Positions 1 to 10,857 of a stretch of DNA of 53,164 nucleotides are shown piece by piece. The notes beneath the pieces were generated by a model. That model saw only the letters and a program-made list of their open reading frames with translations, had not been told where the DNA came from and made no database searches. Both the position numbers and the translations under genes were made by a program. Source of the stretch: Scatomorpha merdavium (GTDB lineage: Bacteria; Bacillota; Clostridia; Oscillospirales; Oscillospiraceae); NCBI GenBank assembly GCA_018711415.1, contig DVIJ01000087.1, positions 1-53,164 of the forward strand. Direction: 5' to 3'. How positions within the stretch are numbered: the first letter of the stretch is position 1; the number at the start of each line of letters is the position of its first letter.

Positions 1-3047
<3,047 letters not shown>

Positions 3048-3055
3048 ATTTCCGC

Positions 3056-3083
3056 TTGACAGCGGGGCCGCGCGGTATATACT
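3056..3083 (+). promoter_or_regulatory. sigma-A-type promoter for the ybjQ-family gene
   Basis: TTGACA (3056-3061), 16-base spacer, TATACT (3078-3083). It begins 8 bases after the carB stop and sits 30 bases before the next start codon, so the small gene is probably transcribed independently of carB. Confidence 0.8.
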
Positions 3084-3113
3084 GGACATACAACGCTTTG
3101 CGGAGGTTTTGCT

Positions 3114-3431
3114 ATGATCGTTACGACAACCAACAGCATCGAGGGCCGGGAGATCCGCGAATACCGCGGCATCGTCTTTGGCGAGGTCATCACCGGCATC
3201 AACGTCTTGAGGGACATCGGCGCGGGTTTCCGCAACTTCTTCGGCGGGCGCAGCGCCGGCTATGAGGAAGAGCTCCAGAACGCCCGCAACGAGGCCCTGG
3301 ACGAGATGTGCCGCCGCGCCGAGAGCACCGGCGCCAACGCCGTCGTCGGCGTGGACGTGGACTATGAGGTCCTGGGCGCGGACAACGGTATGCTCATGGT
3401 CAGCGTCACGGGGACGGCCGTCGTCGTCTGA
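3114..3431 (+). CDS. YbjQ/UPF0145 family protein
   Basis: A 105-residue protein of the YbjQ (UPF0145) family, small soluble proteins sometimes annotated as putative heavy-metal-binding but without a proven biochemical role. Family hallmarks visible are the N-terminal MIVTTTNSIEG strand, the GEVITG turn near residue 25, the AGYEEELQNARNEAL helix and the C-terminal GANAVVGVDVDYE segment. Its length is typical. The ATG at 3114 is preceded by GGAGG (3102-3106) and by a near-consensus promoter. It is followed by the hairpin that covers the sigG ribosome site. Nothing in the sequence links it functionally to its neighbours; the family call is firm, the function is not. Confidence 0.88.
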   Translation: MIVTTTNSIEGREIREYRGIVFGEVITGINVLRDIGAGFRNFFGGRSAGYEEELQNARNEALDEMCRRAESTGANAVVGVDVDYEVLGADNGMLMVSVTGTAVVV

Positions 3432-3454
3432 GAAGCGGCGCGCATTTTGAATCA

Positions 3455-3504
3455 AAAACCCCTTTCCGGGAAAGACTAGCTGTACTTTCCTGAAAAGGGG
3501 TTTT
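3455..3504 (+). promoter_or_regulatory. long hairpin burying the sigG Shine-Dalgarno (may also act as terminator)
   Basis: Arms 3455-3474 and 3485-3504 are about 20 bases each with near-perfect pairing around a 10-base loop (3475-3484). The 3' arm contains AAAAGGGG (3493-3500), the only good ribosome site for the TTG start of sigG at 3509. The arm ends in TTTTATTATT, so the same element could terminate transcripts coming from ybjQ. Confidence 0.75.
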
Positions 3505-3508
3505 ATTA

Positions 3509-4288
3509 TTGCAGGGCAAGGTTGAGATCTGCGGAGTCAATACGTCCAGGCTGCCGGTGCTGAAAAACGAGGAGGCGAGGGCGCTGCTCCTGCGGGCCAA
3601 GGCCGGGGATGCAGCAGCCAGGGAGGAACTCATAAGCGGGAACCTGCGTCTCGTCCTCTCCGTCATCCAGAAGTTCGCGGGGCGGGGCGAGAACGTGGAC
3701 GATCTCTTCCAGGTGGGCTGCATCGGGCTCATCAAGGCGATTGACAACTTCGACACCTCCCAGAACGTCCGCTTTTCCACCTACGGCGTCCCGATGATCG
3801 CGGGCGAGATCCGGCGATACCTGCGGGACAACAGCTCCGTGCGAGTCTCCCGCTCGATGCGGGACACGGCCTACAGGGTCCTCCAGGCGCGGGAAAAGCT
3901 CACCGCGGAGACCGGCCGCGAGCCCACGACGGAGGAGATCGCCTCGGCGCTGGGCATAAAGCGGGAGGAGGTCGTCTTTTCCCTGGACGCCATCTCGGAT
4001 CCGGTCTCCCTCTTTGAGCCGGTGTATTCCGACGCGGGCGAGAGCGTCTGTGTCATGGACCAGATCTGCGACAGGCGCGACACGGACGAGAGCTGGCTCG
4101 AACGGCTCGCCCTCACGGACGCCATCTCCGCCCTGGGCGAGCGCGAAAAGCGCATCCTCGCCCTGCGCTACTGCGAGGGCCGGACCCAGATGGAGGTCGC
4201 CGCCGAGATACACATCTCCCAGGCCCAGGTCTCCCGGCTCGAGAAAAACGCCATCGCCCAGATAAAGCGCAGCATCTTTGCCCAGTAG
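3509..4288 (+). CDS. sigG: RNA polymerase sigma factor SigG (forespore, late)
   Basis: A 259-residue sigma-70-family factor matching SigG, which directs late gene expression in the engulfed forespore. The N-terminal KVEICGV...LPVLKNEEAR signature is diagnostic and is followed by region 2 (NLRLVLSVIQKF, DDLFQVGCIGLIKAIDNFD, FSTYGVPMIAGEIRRYLRD) and region 4 with the helix-turn-helix TQMEVAAEIHISQAQVSRLE near residues 225-245. The chosen start is TTG at 3509: a stop lies in frame at 3491-3493, the SigG-specific N-terminus begins directly after this codon, and AAAAGGGG ends 8 bases upstream. That ribosome site lies inside a 20-bp hairpin, implying restricted translation. The usual upstream partners spoIIGA-sigE are not here, so sigG stands apart from them. 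The downstream YlmC/YmxH-family gene matches the usual Clostridia/Bacillus context. Confidence 0.95.
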   Translation: MQGKVEICGVNTSRLPVLKNEEARALLLRAKAGDAAAREELISGNLRLVLSVIQKFAGRGENVDDLFQVGCIGLIKAIDNFDTSQNVRFSTYGVPMIAGEIRRYLRDNSSVRVSRSMRDTAYRVLQAREKLTAETGREPTTEEIASALGIKREEVVFSLDAISDPVSLFEPVYSDAGESVCVMDQICDRRDTDESWLERLALTDAISALGEREKRILALRYCEGRTQMEVAAEIHISQAQVSRLEKNAIAQIKRSIFAQ

Positions 4289-4321
4289 CGCGCATAAGCT
4301 CAGGCAGGGGGTGAGCGCGAA

Positions 4322-4603
4322 ATGGCCTGTCTATTCTCGGAGCTCAGGTGCAAGGAGGTCATCGACCTGCACAGCGGGCAGCGTCTCGGCTATGTCTGCG
4401 ACGCGGAGTATGAGCCCTGCGAGGGGCGTATCCTGGCGCTCATCGTCCCGGGACAGGGCCGCGCCGGCGGGCTCCTCGGCAGGGAGGACGACTACGTCAT
4501 CCCCTGGAGCAGCATATCCCGGCTCGGGGACGACATCATACTCGTGGACCTCCAGCAGAACCCCGCCAGAAGGCGGAGAGAAAAGCGGCCCTTTCTCTAT
4601 TGA
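4322..4603 (+). CDS. YlmC/YmxH family sporulation-associated PRC-barrel protein
   Basis: A 93-residue protein of the YlmC/YmxH family, a PRC-barrel fold commonly found next to sigE/sigG or in sporulation loci of Firmicutes. The recognisable core is FSELRCKEVIDLHSGQRLG near the N-terminus, then a strand-rich middle and the WSSISRLGDDIILVDL motif near residues 62-78. It starts 33 bases after the sigG stop behind GGGGGTGAG and is probably co-transcribed with sigG. The molecular role of the family is not established; the context suggests sporulation. The basic tail (RRRREKR) is ordinary for the family. Confidence 0.88.
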   Translation: MACLFSELRCKEVIDLHSGQRLGYVCDAEYEPCEGRILALIVPGQGRAGGLLGREDDYVIPWSSISRLGDDIILVDLQQNPARRRREKRPFLY

Positions 4604-4614
4604 GCGGGCCGTGA

Positions 4615-4643
4615 TTGACTTTCCTCCGCGGGGGGCCTATAAT
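4615..4643 (+). promoter_or_regulatory. sigma-A-type promoter for the nitroreductase gene
   Basis: TTGACT (4615-4620), 17-base spacer, TATAAT (4638-4643), 28 bases ahead of the ATG at 4672. This is one of the best promoters in the window and separates the gene from the sigG unit. Confidence 0.85.
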
Positions 4644-4671
4644 ATTGAGGATATCTTGCGGAGGTGCAGAC

Positions 4672-5196
4672 ATGAACGACGCTTTGAAAAACCTCTTCAC
4701 GCGCAGAAGCGTGAGAAAATATTCCCCCAGGCAGATCGACGACGCGGAGCTGCTCACCGTCCTCGACGCCGGGACCTACGCGCCCACGGCGATGGGCAGG
4801 CAGTCCCCGATCATGCTCGCCGTCCAGGACCCGGCGGACATCGCCGAGCTGGAGCGCATAAACGACGAGATCCGCGGGACGCCCGGCGCCCGCTCCTTCT
4901 ATGGGGCGCCGACGGTCGTCCTCGTCCTCTACCCGACGGGCAGGCCCAGCGGAGTCCAGGACGGCTCGCTCGTCCTCGGCAACCTCATGAACGCCGCGCA
5001 CGCCCTCGGCCTCGGCTCCTGCTGGATAAACCGTATCCGCGAGACCTTCGAGCGCCCGGACGGCCAGGCCCTGCTCAAAAAATGGGGCGTGGAAGGCGAG
5101 TGGACGGGCGTCGGCTCCTGCATCCTCGGCTACCCCGAGGGTCCCGAACCCAGCCCCGCGGAGAGAAAGCCCGGCTATTACCGCATCATAAGATGA
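4672..5196 (+). CDS. nitroreductase family FMN oxidoreductase
   Basis: A 174-residue member of the FMN-dependent nitroreductase superfamily, which uses NAD(P)H to reduce nitro compounds, quinones or unknown flavin-linked substrates. The RRSVRKY FMN-phosphate motif lies at about residues 10-16, followed by AGTYAPTAMGRQSP and the ALGLGSCWI segment near residues 106-114 typical of the short single-domain members. The ATG at 4672 is chosen because GGAGG (4660-4664) lies 7 bases upstream; an earlier in-frame ATG would fall inside the promoter. It has its own promoter and ends at a bidirectional terminator facing the pyr operon. The specific substrate cannot be inferred. Confidence 0.9.
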   Translation: MNDALKNLFTRRSVRKYSPRQIDDAELLTVLDAGTYAPTAMGRQSPIMLAVQDPADIAELERINDEIRGTPGARSFYGAPTVVLVLYPTGRPSGVQDGSLVLGNLMNAAHALGLGSCWINRIRETFERPDGQALLKKWGVEGEWTGVGSCILGYPEGPEPSPAERKPGYYRIIR

Positions 5197-5201
5197 CGAA
5201 A

Positions 5202-5243
5202 AACGCGAAAGCGCCGCCCGAAAAGGGCGGCGCTTTTTCGCGT
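5202..5243. terminator. bidirectional intrinsic terminator between the nitroreductase gene and pyrI
   Basis: GCGCCGCCC (5211-5219), loop GAAAA, GGGCGGCGC (5225-5233), extended outward by AAACGCGAAA on the left and TTTTTCGCGTTT on the right. T-rich tracts follow on both strands, so it can stop both convergent units. Confidence 0.9.
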
Positions 5244-5669
5244 TTATTGGTTTGCCTCGGCCTTTGTCTCGCAGTAGATGCAGCGGTAGGTGTGCGTCTC
5301 CGGGCTGGTCAGCTTGAATATCTGCGGAAGGTCCGGCTCCACGCTCGTTATGCAGCGCGGGTTCTTGCAGCGCAGGACGTTCACGATGCGCTCCGGCATC
5401 GTCAGCTTCCGCTTTTCCACGAGCCTGCCGTCGCGGATGACGTTTATCGTCGCGCCCGGGTCCACGTAGCCGATGACCGCGAGGTCTATGTCCGCAGTCG
5501 AGTCTATCTTTATTATGTCCTTGCGGCCCATGAGCTCGCTCGGCGCGTTCTTTATTATGGCCACGGTGCAGTCGAGCTTGTCGAGGTGCAGGAGCCGGTA
5601 GAGCTCCATCGCCCCGCCGGAGCGGATGTGGTCTATGACTATGCCGTTTCTGATAGCGTCTATATTCAT
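5244..5669 (-). CDS. pyrI: aspartate carbamoyltransferase regulatory subunit
   Basis: A 141-residue PyrI, the regulatory chain that binds nucleotide effectors and assembles with PyrB trimers into an allosteric aspartate transcarbamoylase. The N-terminal allosteric domain begins MNIDAIRNGIVIDHI and includes GRKDIIKID near residue 50. The C-terminal zinc domain shows the four cysteines as CKNPRC and CIYC (about residues 100-135), the ligand set that docks onto PyrB. It is the last gene of the pyr operon, starting 4 bases after the pyrB stop with GGAGG upstream. Presence of pyrI means this ATCase is of the regulated type, unlike that of Bacillus. Confidence 0.96.
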   Translation of the reverse strand: MNIDAIRNGIVIDHIRSGGAMELYRLLHLDKLDCTVAIIKNAPSELMGRKDIIKIDSTADIDLAVIGYVDPGATINVIRDGRLVEKRKLTMPERIVNVLRCKNPRCITSVEPDLPQIFKLTSPETHTYRCIYCETKAEANQ

Positions 5670-5673
5670 GTCG

Positions 5674-6585
5674 TTACGCCTCCAGCAGCTTCAGGATGAG
5701 CGCCATGCGGACGAACTTGCCGCAGAGCGCCTGGCGGAAATAGCAGGCGCGGGGGTCCGCGTCTATGGCGGTGGAGATCTCGTTCACCCTCGGCAGCGGG
5801 TGGAGGATGCGCAGGTCAGCTTTCGCCCCGGCCAGCTTCTCCGGGGTGAGGATGTAGCTGTCCTTCAGACGGAGGTAATCTTCCTCGTTAAAAAAGCGCT
5901 CGCGCTGGACGCGGGTCATGTAGAGGATGTCCAGCTCCGGCATGACCGCGGCGAGGTCCGTCTCCTGCCTGTATTCAAGGCCCTTGGCCTGGAGCACGTC
6001 CTTCTTGATGTAGCTCGGCAGCTTCAGCTCCTCCGGGGAGATGAGCACGAACTTTACGCCCGTGCTGCGCGAGAGCGCCTCTATGAGCGAGTGCACCGTC
6101 CGGCCGAACTTGAGGTCCCCGCACAGGCCGATCGTGAAGTTATCCAGGCTGCCGCGCTCGCGCCGGATGGTGAGAAGGTCCGTCAAAGTCTGCGTCGGGT
6201 GGTTGTGGCCGCCGTCGCCCGCGTTGATGACCGGGACGGTGGAGTGCATGGCCGCGACCATCGGCGCGCCCTCCTTCGGGTGGCGCATGGCGATTATGTC
6301 CGCGTAGCAGCCCACGACGCGGACCGTGTCCGCGACGCTCTCGCCCTTCGCCGCCGAGCTGCTCGACGCCTCCGAAAAGCCCAGCACGCTCCCGCCGAGC
6401 TCCAGCATCGCGGCTTCGAAGGAAAGGCGCGTCCTCGTCGAGGGCTCGAAGAAGAGCGTGGCGAGTTTTTTATACCTGCACCTCTCGCGGTATTCCTCCG
6501 GGTGGGCGATGATCTCGTCCGCCTGGTCCAGTATGGCCTTTATCTCCTCCGTGCTGAGGTCCAGTATATCTATAAGGTGTCTCAT
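5674..6585 (-). CDS. pyrB: aspartate carbamoyltransferase catalytic subunit
   Basis: A 303-residue ATCase catalytic chain forming carbamoyl aspartate from carbamoyl phosphate and aspartate, the first committed step of pyrimidine synthesis. Visible are the carbamoyl-phosphate motif STRTR at residues 49-53, the 80s loop with K80 (SSSSAAKGES), HPTQ at 129-132, an aspartate-side arginine in MTRVQRERF, and HPLPR near residue 265. Its start overlaps the pyrE stop by ATGA. With PyrI encoded 4 bases downstream, a PyrB/PyrI holoenzyme is expected. Confidence 0.97.
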   Translation of the reverse strand: MRHLIDILDLSTEEIKAILDQADEIIAHPEEYRERCRYKKLATLFFEPSTRTRLSFEAAMLELGGSVLGFSEASSSSAAKGESVADTVRVVGCYADIIAMRHPKEGAPMVAAMHSTVPVINAGDGGHNHPTQTLTDLLTIRRERGSLDNFTIGLCGDLKFGRTVHSLIEALSRSTGVKFVLISPEELKLPSYIKKDVLQAKGLEYRQETDLAAVMPELDILYMTRVQRERFFNEEDYLRLKDSYILTPEKLAGAKADLRILHPLPRVNEISTAIDADPRACYFRQALCGKFVRMALILKLLEA

Positions 6586-7229
6586 TTTCTGCCTCCCATC
6601 CAGCTCTCGTCCGAGGGGTTCGCGCGGAAGGCCAGAAGCCCCGGCACCGTGTGCGCGGGGATATATCCCTCCGCCTCTGCGGCCCTCACTATCTCGTCAA
6701 AGTCCGTCAGGCTGACCGTGCGGACGCCCGCCTCGGCGAGGCGCTTTTTGCCCTTTTCCATCCCGTAGGTGAAGATGGACACCGCGCCCAGGACCTCGGC
6801 CCCGGCCTCGCGCAGGGCCTCCACCGTCTCTATGAGACTGCCGCCCGTGGAGATGAGGTCCTCGATGACGACGACCTTTTCGCCCGCGCGCAGCCTGCCC
6901 TCGATGCGGTTCTGACGCCCGTGGTCCTTCGCGCCGGAGCGCACGTAGCCCATGGGCAGGCCCAGGAGGTGGGCCGCTATCGCCGCGTGGGCGATGCCCG
7001 CAGTCGCCGTTCCCATGAGCGCTTCCGCCCCCGGGAACTCGCGCCGGACCGTCTCCGCTATGGCGGCCTCGACCATGTCCCGCACCTCGGGCGCCGTCAG
7101 GATGAGGCGGTTGTCGCAGTAGATGGGGCTTTTTATCCCGCTGGCCCAGGTGAAGGGCTCCTCGGGACGCAGGAACACCGCGCCTATGGCCAGAAGGCCG
7201 CGCGCAACTTCAGCTCTTATATCGCTCAT
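6582..7229 (-). CDS. pyrE: orotate phosphoribosyltransferase
   Basis: A 215-residue OPRTase that attaches ribose phosphate from PRPP to orotate, giving OMP. The type I PRTase PRPP-binding motif VVVIEDLISTGGS lies near residues 119-131, and the catalytic-loop region YVRSGAKDHGRQNRIEG just before it. The ATG at 7229 is used: GGAGGT lies 7 bases upstream and the MSDIRAEVARGLLAIGAVF start matches the family; a longer in-frame extension would run through pyrF in a spurious frame. It overlaps pyrF and pyrB by 4 bases on either side, so the three are translationally coupled. Confidence 0.96.
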   Translation of the reverse strand: MSDIRAEVARGLLAIGAVFLRPEEPFTWASGIKSPIYCDNRLILTAPEVRDMVEAAIAETVRREFPGAEALMGTATAGIAHAAIAAHLLGLPMGYVRSGAKDHGRQNRIEGRLRAGEKVVVIEDLISTGGSLIETVEALREAGAEVLGAVSIFTYGMEKGKKRLAEAGVRTVSLTDFDEIVRAAEAEGYIPAHTVPGLLAFRANPSDESWMGGRK

Positions 7230-7933
7230 TTTGCACCTCCCATGAATTCCGAAACGCAGCGACGCCAGGCCGCGACGGGGTCCTCCGCGCCGGTTATCGG
7301 CCTGCCGACGACGATGTAGTCCGAGCCGAGCTGGCCGGCGCGCTCCGGAGTCGTCACGCGGACCTGGTCGCCCTTGTCCCCGCCCGCAAAGCGGACGCCG
7401 GGCGTCACGGTGAGGAAGGCCGCGCCGCATTTTTCGTGCACGGCGCCCGCCTCCAGCGGCGAGCAGACCACGCCGTCCAGCCCCGCGAGCCGCGCGTTCT
7501 CCGCGTACTCCAGGCAGACCTCCGCGAGCGGGCGGTCTATGAGCAGCTCGCGCCGCATCCGCTCCTCGCTCGTCGAGGTGAGCTGCGTCACCGCGATGAG
7601 CAGGGGCCGCTTCCCGTCCGGGCCGGTCAGCCCCTCCAGCGCCGCCTCCATCATCTCCCGCGTGCCGAAGGCGTGGAGGTTTATCATGTCCGCGCCCGTC
7701 CCGCGCAGGACGCGCATCGCGCTCTTCACGGTGTTCGGGATGTCGCAGAGTTTGAGGTCCAGGAAGATCTCGTGGCCCCGGGCCTTTATCTCCCGGACGA
7801 TGCCCGGGCCTTCGGCGTAGAAGAGCTCCATGCCGATCTTTACATACGGCCTTTCCTCTCCGAACCCGTCCAGAAAGGCCAGCGTGCGCTCCCGAGTCGG
7901 GAAGTCGCAGGCGATTATCACGTCCTTAGCCAT
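7226..7933 (-). CDS. pyrF: orotidine-5'-phosphate decarboxylase
   Basis: A 235-residue OMP decarboxylase producing UMP. The catalytic Asp-Lys-Asp set is clear in FLDLKLCDIPNTV (D59, K61, D64), and the phosphate-binding end is in TPGVRF and DYIVVGRPI. Size and motifs match the group 1 enzymes of Firmicutes. The ATG at 7933 lies 8 bases inside the end of pyrD, and the stop overlaps the pyrE start by ATGA. PyrE and PyrF are separate proteins here, not a UMP-synthase fusion. Confidence 0.97.
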   Translation of the reverse strand: MAKDVIIACDFPTRERTLAFLDGFGEERPYVKIGMELFYAEGPGIVREIKARGHEIFLDLKLCDIPNTVKSAMRVLRGTGADMINLHAFGTREMMEAALEGLTGPDGKRPLLIAVTQLTSTSEERMRRELLIDRPLAEVCLEYAENARLAGLDGVVCSPLEAGAVHEKCGAAFLTVTPGVRFAGGDKGDQVRVTTPERAGQLGSDYIVVGRPITGAEDPVAAWRRCVSEFMGGAK

Positions 7934-8840
7934 TGTGCGCGCCTCCTATTATATCTTCGAGCTTGTCTATTCCGTATCTCTCCATGACCGCGGGCAGGGC
8001 CGCGGCTATGTCCCGCGAGGCGAAGGGGTCCCGCAGGTTCGCCGCGCCGACGCCCACCGCCGTCGCGCCCGCGAGCAGCATCTCCACCGCGTCCTCCGCC
8101 GAGCTCACCCCGCCCATCCCGATGATGGGGATCTCCACCGCCTCGTACACCTGCCAGACCATCCGGAGCGCCACCGGGAACACCGCCGGGCCGGAGAGCC
8201 CGCCCGTGAGGTTTTTTAGCACGGGGCGGCGCGCGGCGGGGTCTATCCGCAGGGCGAGAAGCGTGTTTATGAGGGAAAGCCCGTCCGCGCCCGCCGCCTC
8301 GCAGGCGCGCGCTATCTCCGCGATGTCCGTCACGTTCGGCGTGAGCTTCACGATGACGGGTTTTCTCACCGCGGCCTTCACCGCGCGGGTGACCTCGGCC
8401 GCGCTCTCGCAGCTCGTGCCGAAGCCCATGCCCCCGCCGTGGACGTTGGGGCAGCTTATATTCACCTCGAGCCAGCCGACCTCGGGGCAGTTATCGAACT
8501 TTGCCGCGACCTCGACGTATTCCTCCACGGAGAAGCCGCAGACGTTCGCCATCACGGGCTTGCGAAAGACCTGCCGCAGCCGGGGCAGTTCCTCGGCTAT
8601 CACCGCGTCCACGCCGGGGTTCTGGAGGCCGACGGAATTTAAGAGCCCCGAGGGGGCCTCCGCTATCCTCGGGCCGGGGTTCCCGAAGCGCGGCGCGCGC
8701 GTCGTCCCCTTGAAGGAGAAGGTCCCGAGGCAGTTTATGTCGTAAAGCTCCGCGAACTCCGCGCCGTAGCCGAAGGTGCCGGAGGCGGGGATTATGGGAT
8801 TATCCAGCTCCAGCCCGCAGAGCCTGACCTTTGTATTCAC
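7926..8840 (-). CDS. pyrD: dihydroorotate dehydrogenase B, catalytic subunit (class 1B)
   Basis: A 304-residue FMN-containing catalytic subunit oxidising dihydroorotate to orotate. Class 1B features include the NTKVRLCGLELDNPIIPASG start, SVGLQNPG, VNISCPNVHGGGMGFG (with the cysteine that serves as catalytic base in the family) and the C-terminal GMGGVSSAEDA. The start is GTG at 8840: it overlaps the pyrK stop as GTGA, has GGGAGGTG just upstream and gives the normal family N-terminus. The adjacent pyrK supplies the electron-transfer subunit, confirming an NAD-linked B-type enzyme. Confidence 0.96.
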   Translation of the reverse strand: MNTKVRLCGLELDNPIIPASGTFGYGAEFAELYDINCLGTFSFKGTTRAPRFGNPGPRIAEAPSGLLNSVGLQNPGVDAVIAEELPRLRQVFRKPVMANVCGFSVEEYVEVAAKFDNCPEVGWLEVNISCPNVHGGGMGFGTSCESAAEVTRAVKAAVRKPVIVKLTPNVTDIAEIARACEAAGADGLSLINTLLALRIDPAARRPVLKNLTGGLSGPAVFPVALRMVWQVYEAVEIPIIGMGGVSSAEDAVEMLLAGATAVGVGAANLRDPFASRDIAAALPAVMERYGIDKLEDIIGGAHNG

Positions 8841-9577
8841 CAGCGCACCTCCCCGAGCCCGAACACCGGGCCGTCCCGGCAGACGCGCCGGGGGCCGTTT
8901 TTCGTTTCCACCGTGCAGCCCATGCAGGCCCCGAAGCCGCAGCCCATCCGCGCCTCCAGCGAGAACTGGCCGGGCGCGGCGCTTTTTTCGTCCACGGCCC
9001 GGAGCATGGGCAGGGGGCCGCAGGCGTAGACGAAGCTGTATCCGCCGCGCTCCAGCGCCTGAGTCACGAGCCCGCGCTCGCCGCGCGAGCCGTCCTGCGT
9101 GAACACGCGCAGGTCGGAGCAGAGCTCCCGGAACTCCCGCTCGAAGCAGCACTCCGCCGCCGTGCCGAAGCCGAGGGCCGCAGAGGGGCGGGTCCCGAGC
9201 TTTGAGAGCTCACGCGCGAGGTAGAGCATCGGTGCGACGCCGCTGCCGCCGCCGAGCAGCAGGGGAGCGCCGCCCGAGCGGGCGAGGTCAAAGCCCCTGC
9301 CGAGGCCCGTGAGCACTTCCAGCTGCGCGCCCGCGGGCAGCTCGTGCAGCGCCTGTGTACCCCGGCCCGCCAGCTTCACGGCGAGGGTCAGCTCGTCTCC
9401 CTCCACGCCGCAGACCGAAAAGGGCCGACGCAGGAAGAAGCCCGGCAGCGAGACCTCCACGAACTTACCCGGCCCCGCCGCGCCTTCCGTATCGCCCCGC
9501 AGGCGCAGGATGCGCAGGCCCGGGGCCGCAAACTCCGCCCCGGCGAGTGTAAATACGCCCTTTTTCACGCGCGCCAC
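8837..9577 (-). CDS. pyrK: dihydroorotate dehydrogenase B, electron-transfer subunit
   Basis: A 246-residue FAD/[2Fe-2S] subunit passing electrons from PyrD to NAD+. Visible are the FAD motif RRPFSV near residue 50, the nucleotide-binding LLLGGGSGVAPM stretch near residue 107, and the C-terminal iron-sulfur cysteines in MGCGFGACMGCTVETKNG followed by RRVC. It overlaps the end of pyrC by 13 bases and the start of pyrD by 4, so all three are likely translated in step. Confidence 0.96.
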   Translation of the reverse strand: MARVKKGVFTLAGAEFAAPGLRILRLRGDTEGAAGPGKFVEVSLPGFFLRRPFSVCGVEGDELTLAVKLAGRGTQALHELPAGAQLEVLTGLGRGFDLARSGGAPLLLGGGSGVAPMLYLARELSKLGTRPSAALGFGTAAECCFEREFRELCSDLRVFTQDGSRGERGLVTQALERGGYSFVYACGPLPMLRAVDEKSAAPGQFSLEARMGCGFGACMGCTVETKNGPRRVCRDGPVFGLGEVRW

Positions 9578-10830
9578 ACCTCCCGGCCTCTCACGACGTT
9601 CAAAACGCAGCGGCCGCGCACCTCGCGGCCCGCGAAGGGAGTCGCCCTGCCCTTGGAGGCGAAGCGCTCCGGGTCTATCCTGTAGGTCGTTTCCGTCTCG
9701 AACACGGCGAAGGTCGCCGGGCCGCCCGGCTCTATGCCGCTCTCTATGCCGAAGCGGCGCGCCGGGGCCGTGCTCATGAGCTCCACCAGCCGCTCCCGCG
9801 TTATTATCCCCGGCTCCACGAGGCCCGTCCAGAGCAGGGGGAAGGCCGTCTCCAGCCCGGTGATGCCGAAGGCGCTGCCCGCGAGCCCGCGGGACTTCTC
9901 CTCCGCCGAGTGCGGCGCGTGGTCCGTGGCGAGGATGTCTATCGTCCCGTCGCGCAGGGCCTCTATGAGGGCGAGCCTGTCCCGCTCAGAGCGGAGCGGC
10001 GGGTTCATCTTGAAGCGCCCGTCCTCCTGCAGGTCCGAATCCGAGAGGAGGAGGTAGTGCGGGGCCGTCTCGCAAGTTATGTCGAGGCCCTCAGCTTTGG
10101 CGGAGCGGATGAGCGCGGCGCTCTCCGCAGTCGAGATGTGGCAGACGTGGTAGGCGCAGCCCGTCTCGCGCAGGAGCTCTATGTCCCGCGCGATCGGCCC
10201 CCACTCGGACTCCGAGCAGATGCCCCGGTGGCCGTGGGCCTTTGCGTACTCGCCGTCATGTATATATCCCCCGCGCAGGAGGGAGTTGTCCTCGCAGTGG
10301 GCGGCGATGGGCCTCCCCAGGCGCTTTGCCTCCAGCATTGCCGCGCGCATCAGCTCCCGCGACTGCACACCGCGCCCGTCGTCCGAAAAGCCGCAGACAT
10401 AGGGCGACATCGCCGACATGTCCGCAAGCTGCGCGCCCTTTTGCCCGCGCGTTATCGCCCCGTAGGGCAGGACGTCTATCACCGCGTCGCGCCGGATGAT
10501 TTCCAGCTCCTGCGCCAGCGTGGCCGCGTCCTCCGGGACGGGCGAGAGGTTCGGCATTGCACAGAGCGCCGAGTAGCCCGAGCGCGCCGCCGCCAGGGTG
10601 CCGGAGGCGACCGTCTCCTTATAAGAAAAGCCCGGCTCCCGCAGATGCACGTGAACATCTGCAAGACCCGGAACCACGATGCAGTTTTTGAAATTGTAAA
10701 CACTGGCCCCTTCGCCGGGGACAATGCCGCCGCCCAGGGCTGTCACTACGCCGCCCCTGACTTCCAGCTCCGCGGGAACGAAGGCCCCGCCCAGATATAT
10801 CTCGCAGCCTCTTATCACGAACGCGCCCAC
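9565..10830 (-). CDS. pyrC: dihydroorotase (class I)
   Basis: A 421-residue zinc amidohydrolase cyclising carbamoyl aspartate to dihydroorotate. Metal ligands are visible as DVHVHLREPG (H60, H62), D151 in FSDDG, H178 in AAHCED, H231 in YHVCHIS and D303 in ATDHAPHS. The start is GTG at 10830 with GAGGGGG (10839-10845) 8 bases upstream. It is the first gene of the seven-gene pyr operon, behind a consensus promoter and a leader hairpin. Length and motifs fit the active class I (PyrC/AllB-type) form. Confidence 0.96.
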   Translation of the reverse strand: MGAFVIRGCEIYLGGAFVPAELEVRGGVVTALGGGIVPGEGASVYNFKNCIVVPGLADVHVHLREPGFSYKETVASGTLAAARSGYSALCAMPNLSPVPEDAATLAQELEIIRRDAVIDVLPYGAITRGQKGAQLADMSAMSPYVCGFSDDGRGVQSRELMRAAMLEAKRLGRPIAAHCEDNSLLRGGYIHDGEYAKAHGHRGICSESEWGPIARDIELLRETGCAYHVCHISTAESAALIRSAKAEGLDITCETAPHYLLLSDSDLQEDGRFKMNPPLRSERDRLALIEALRDGTIDILATDHAPHSAEEKSRGLAGSAFGITGLETAFPLLWTGLVEPGIITRERLVELMSTAPARRFGIESGIEPGGPATFAVFETETTYRIDPERFASKGRATPFAGREVRGRCVLNVVRGREVWRA

Positions 10831-10857
10831 CGGACCGGCCCCCTCAAGACAGTCTTA

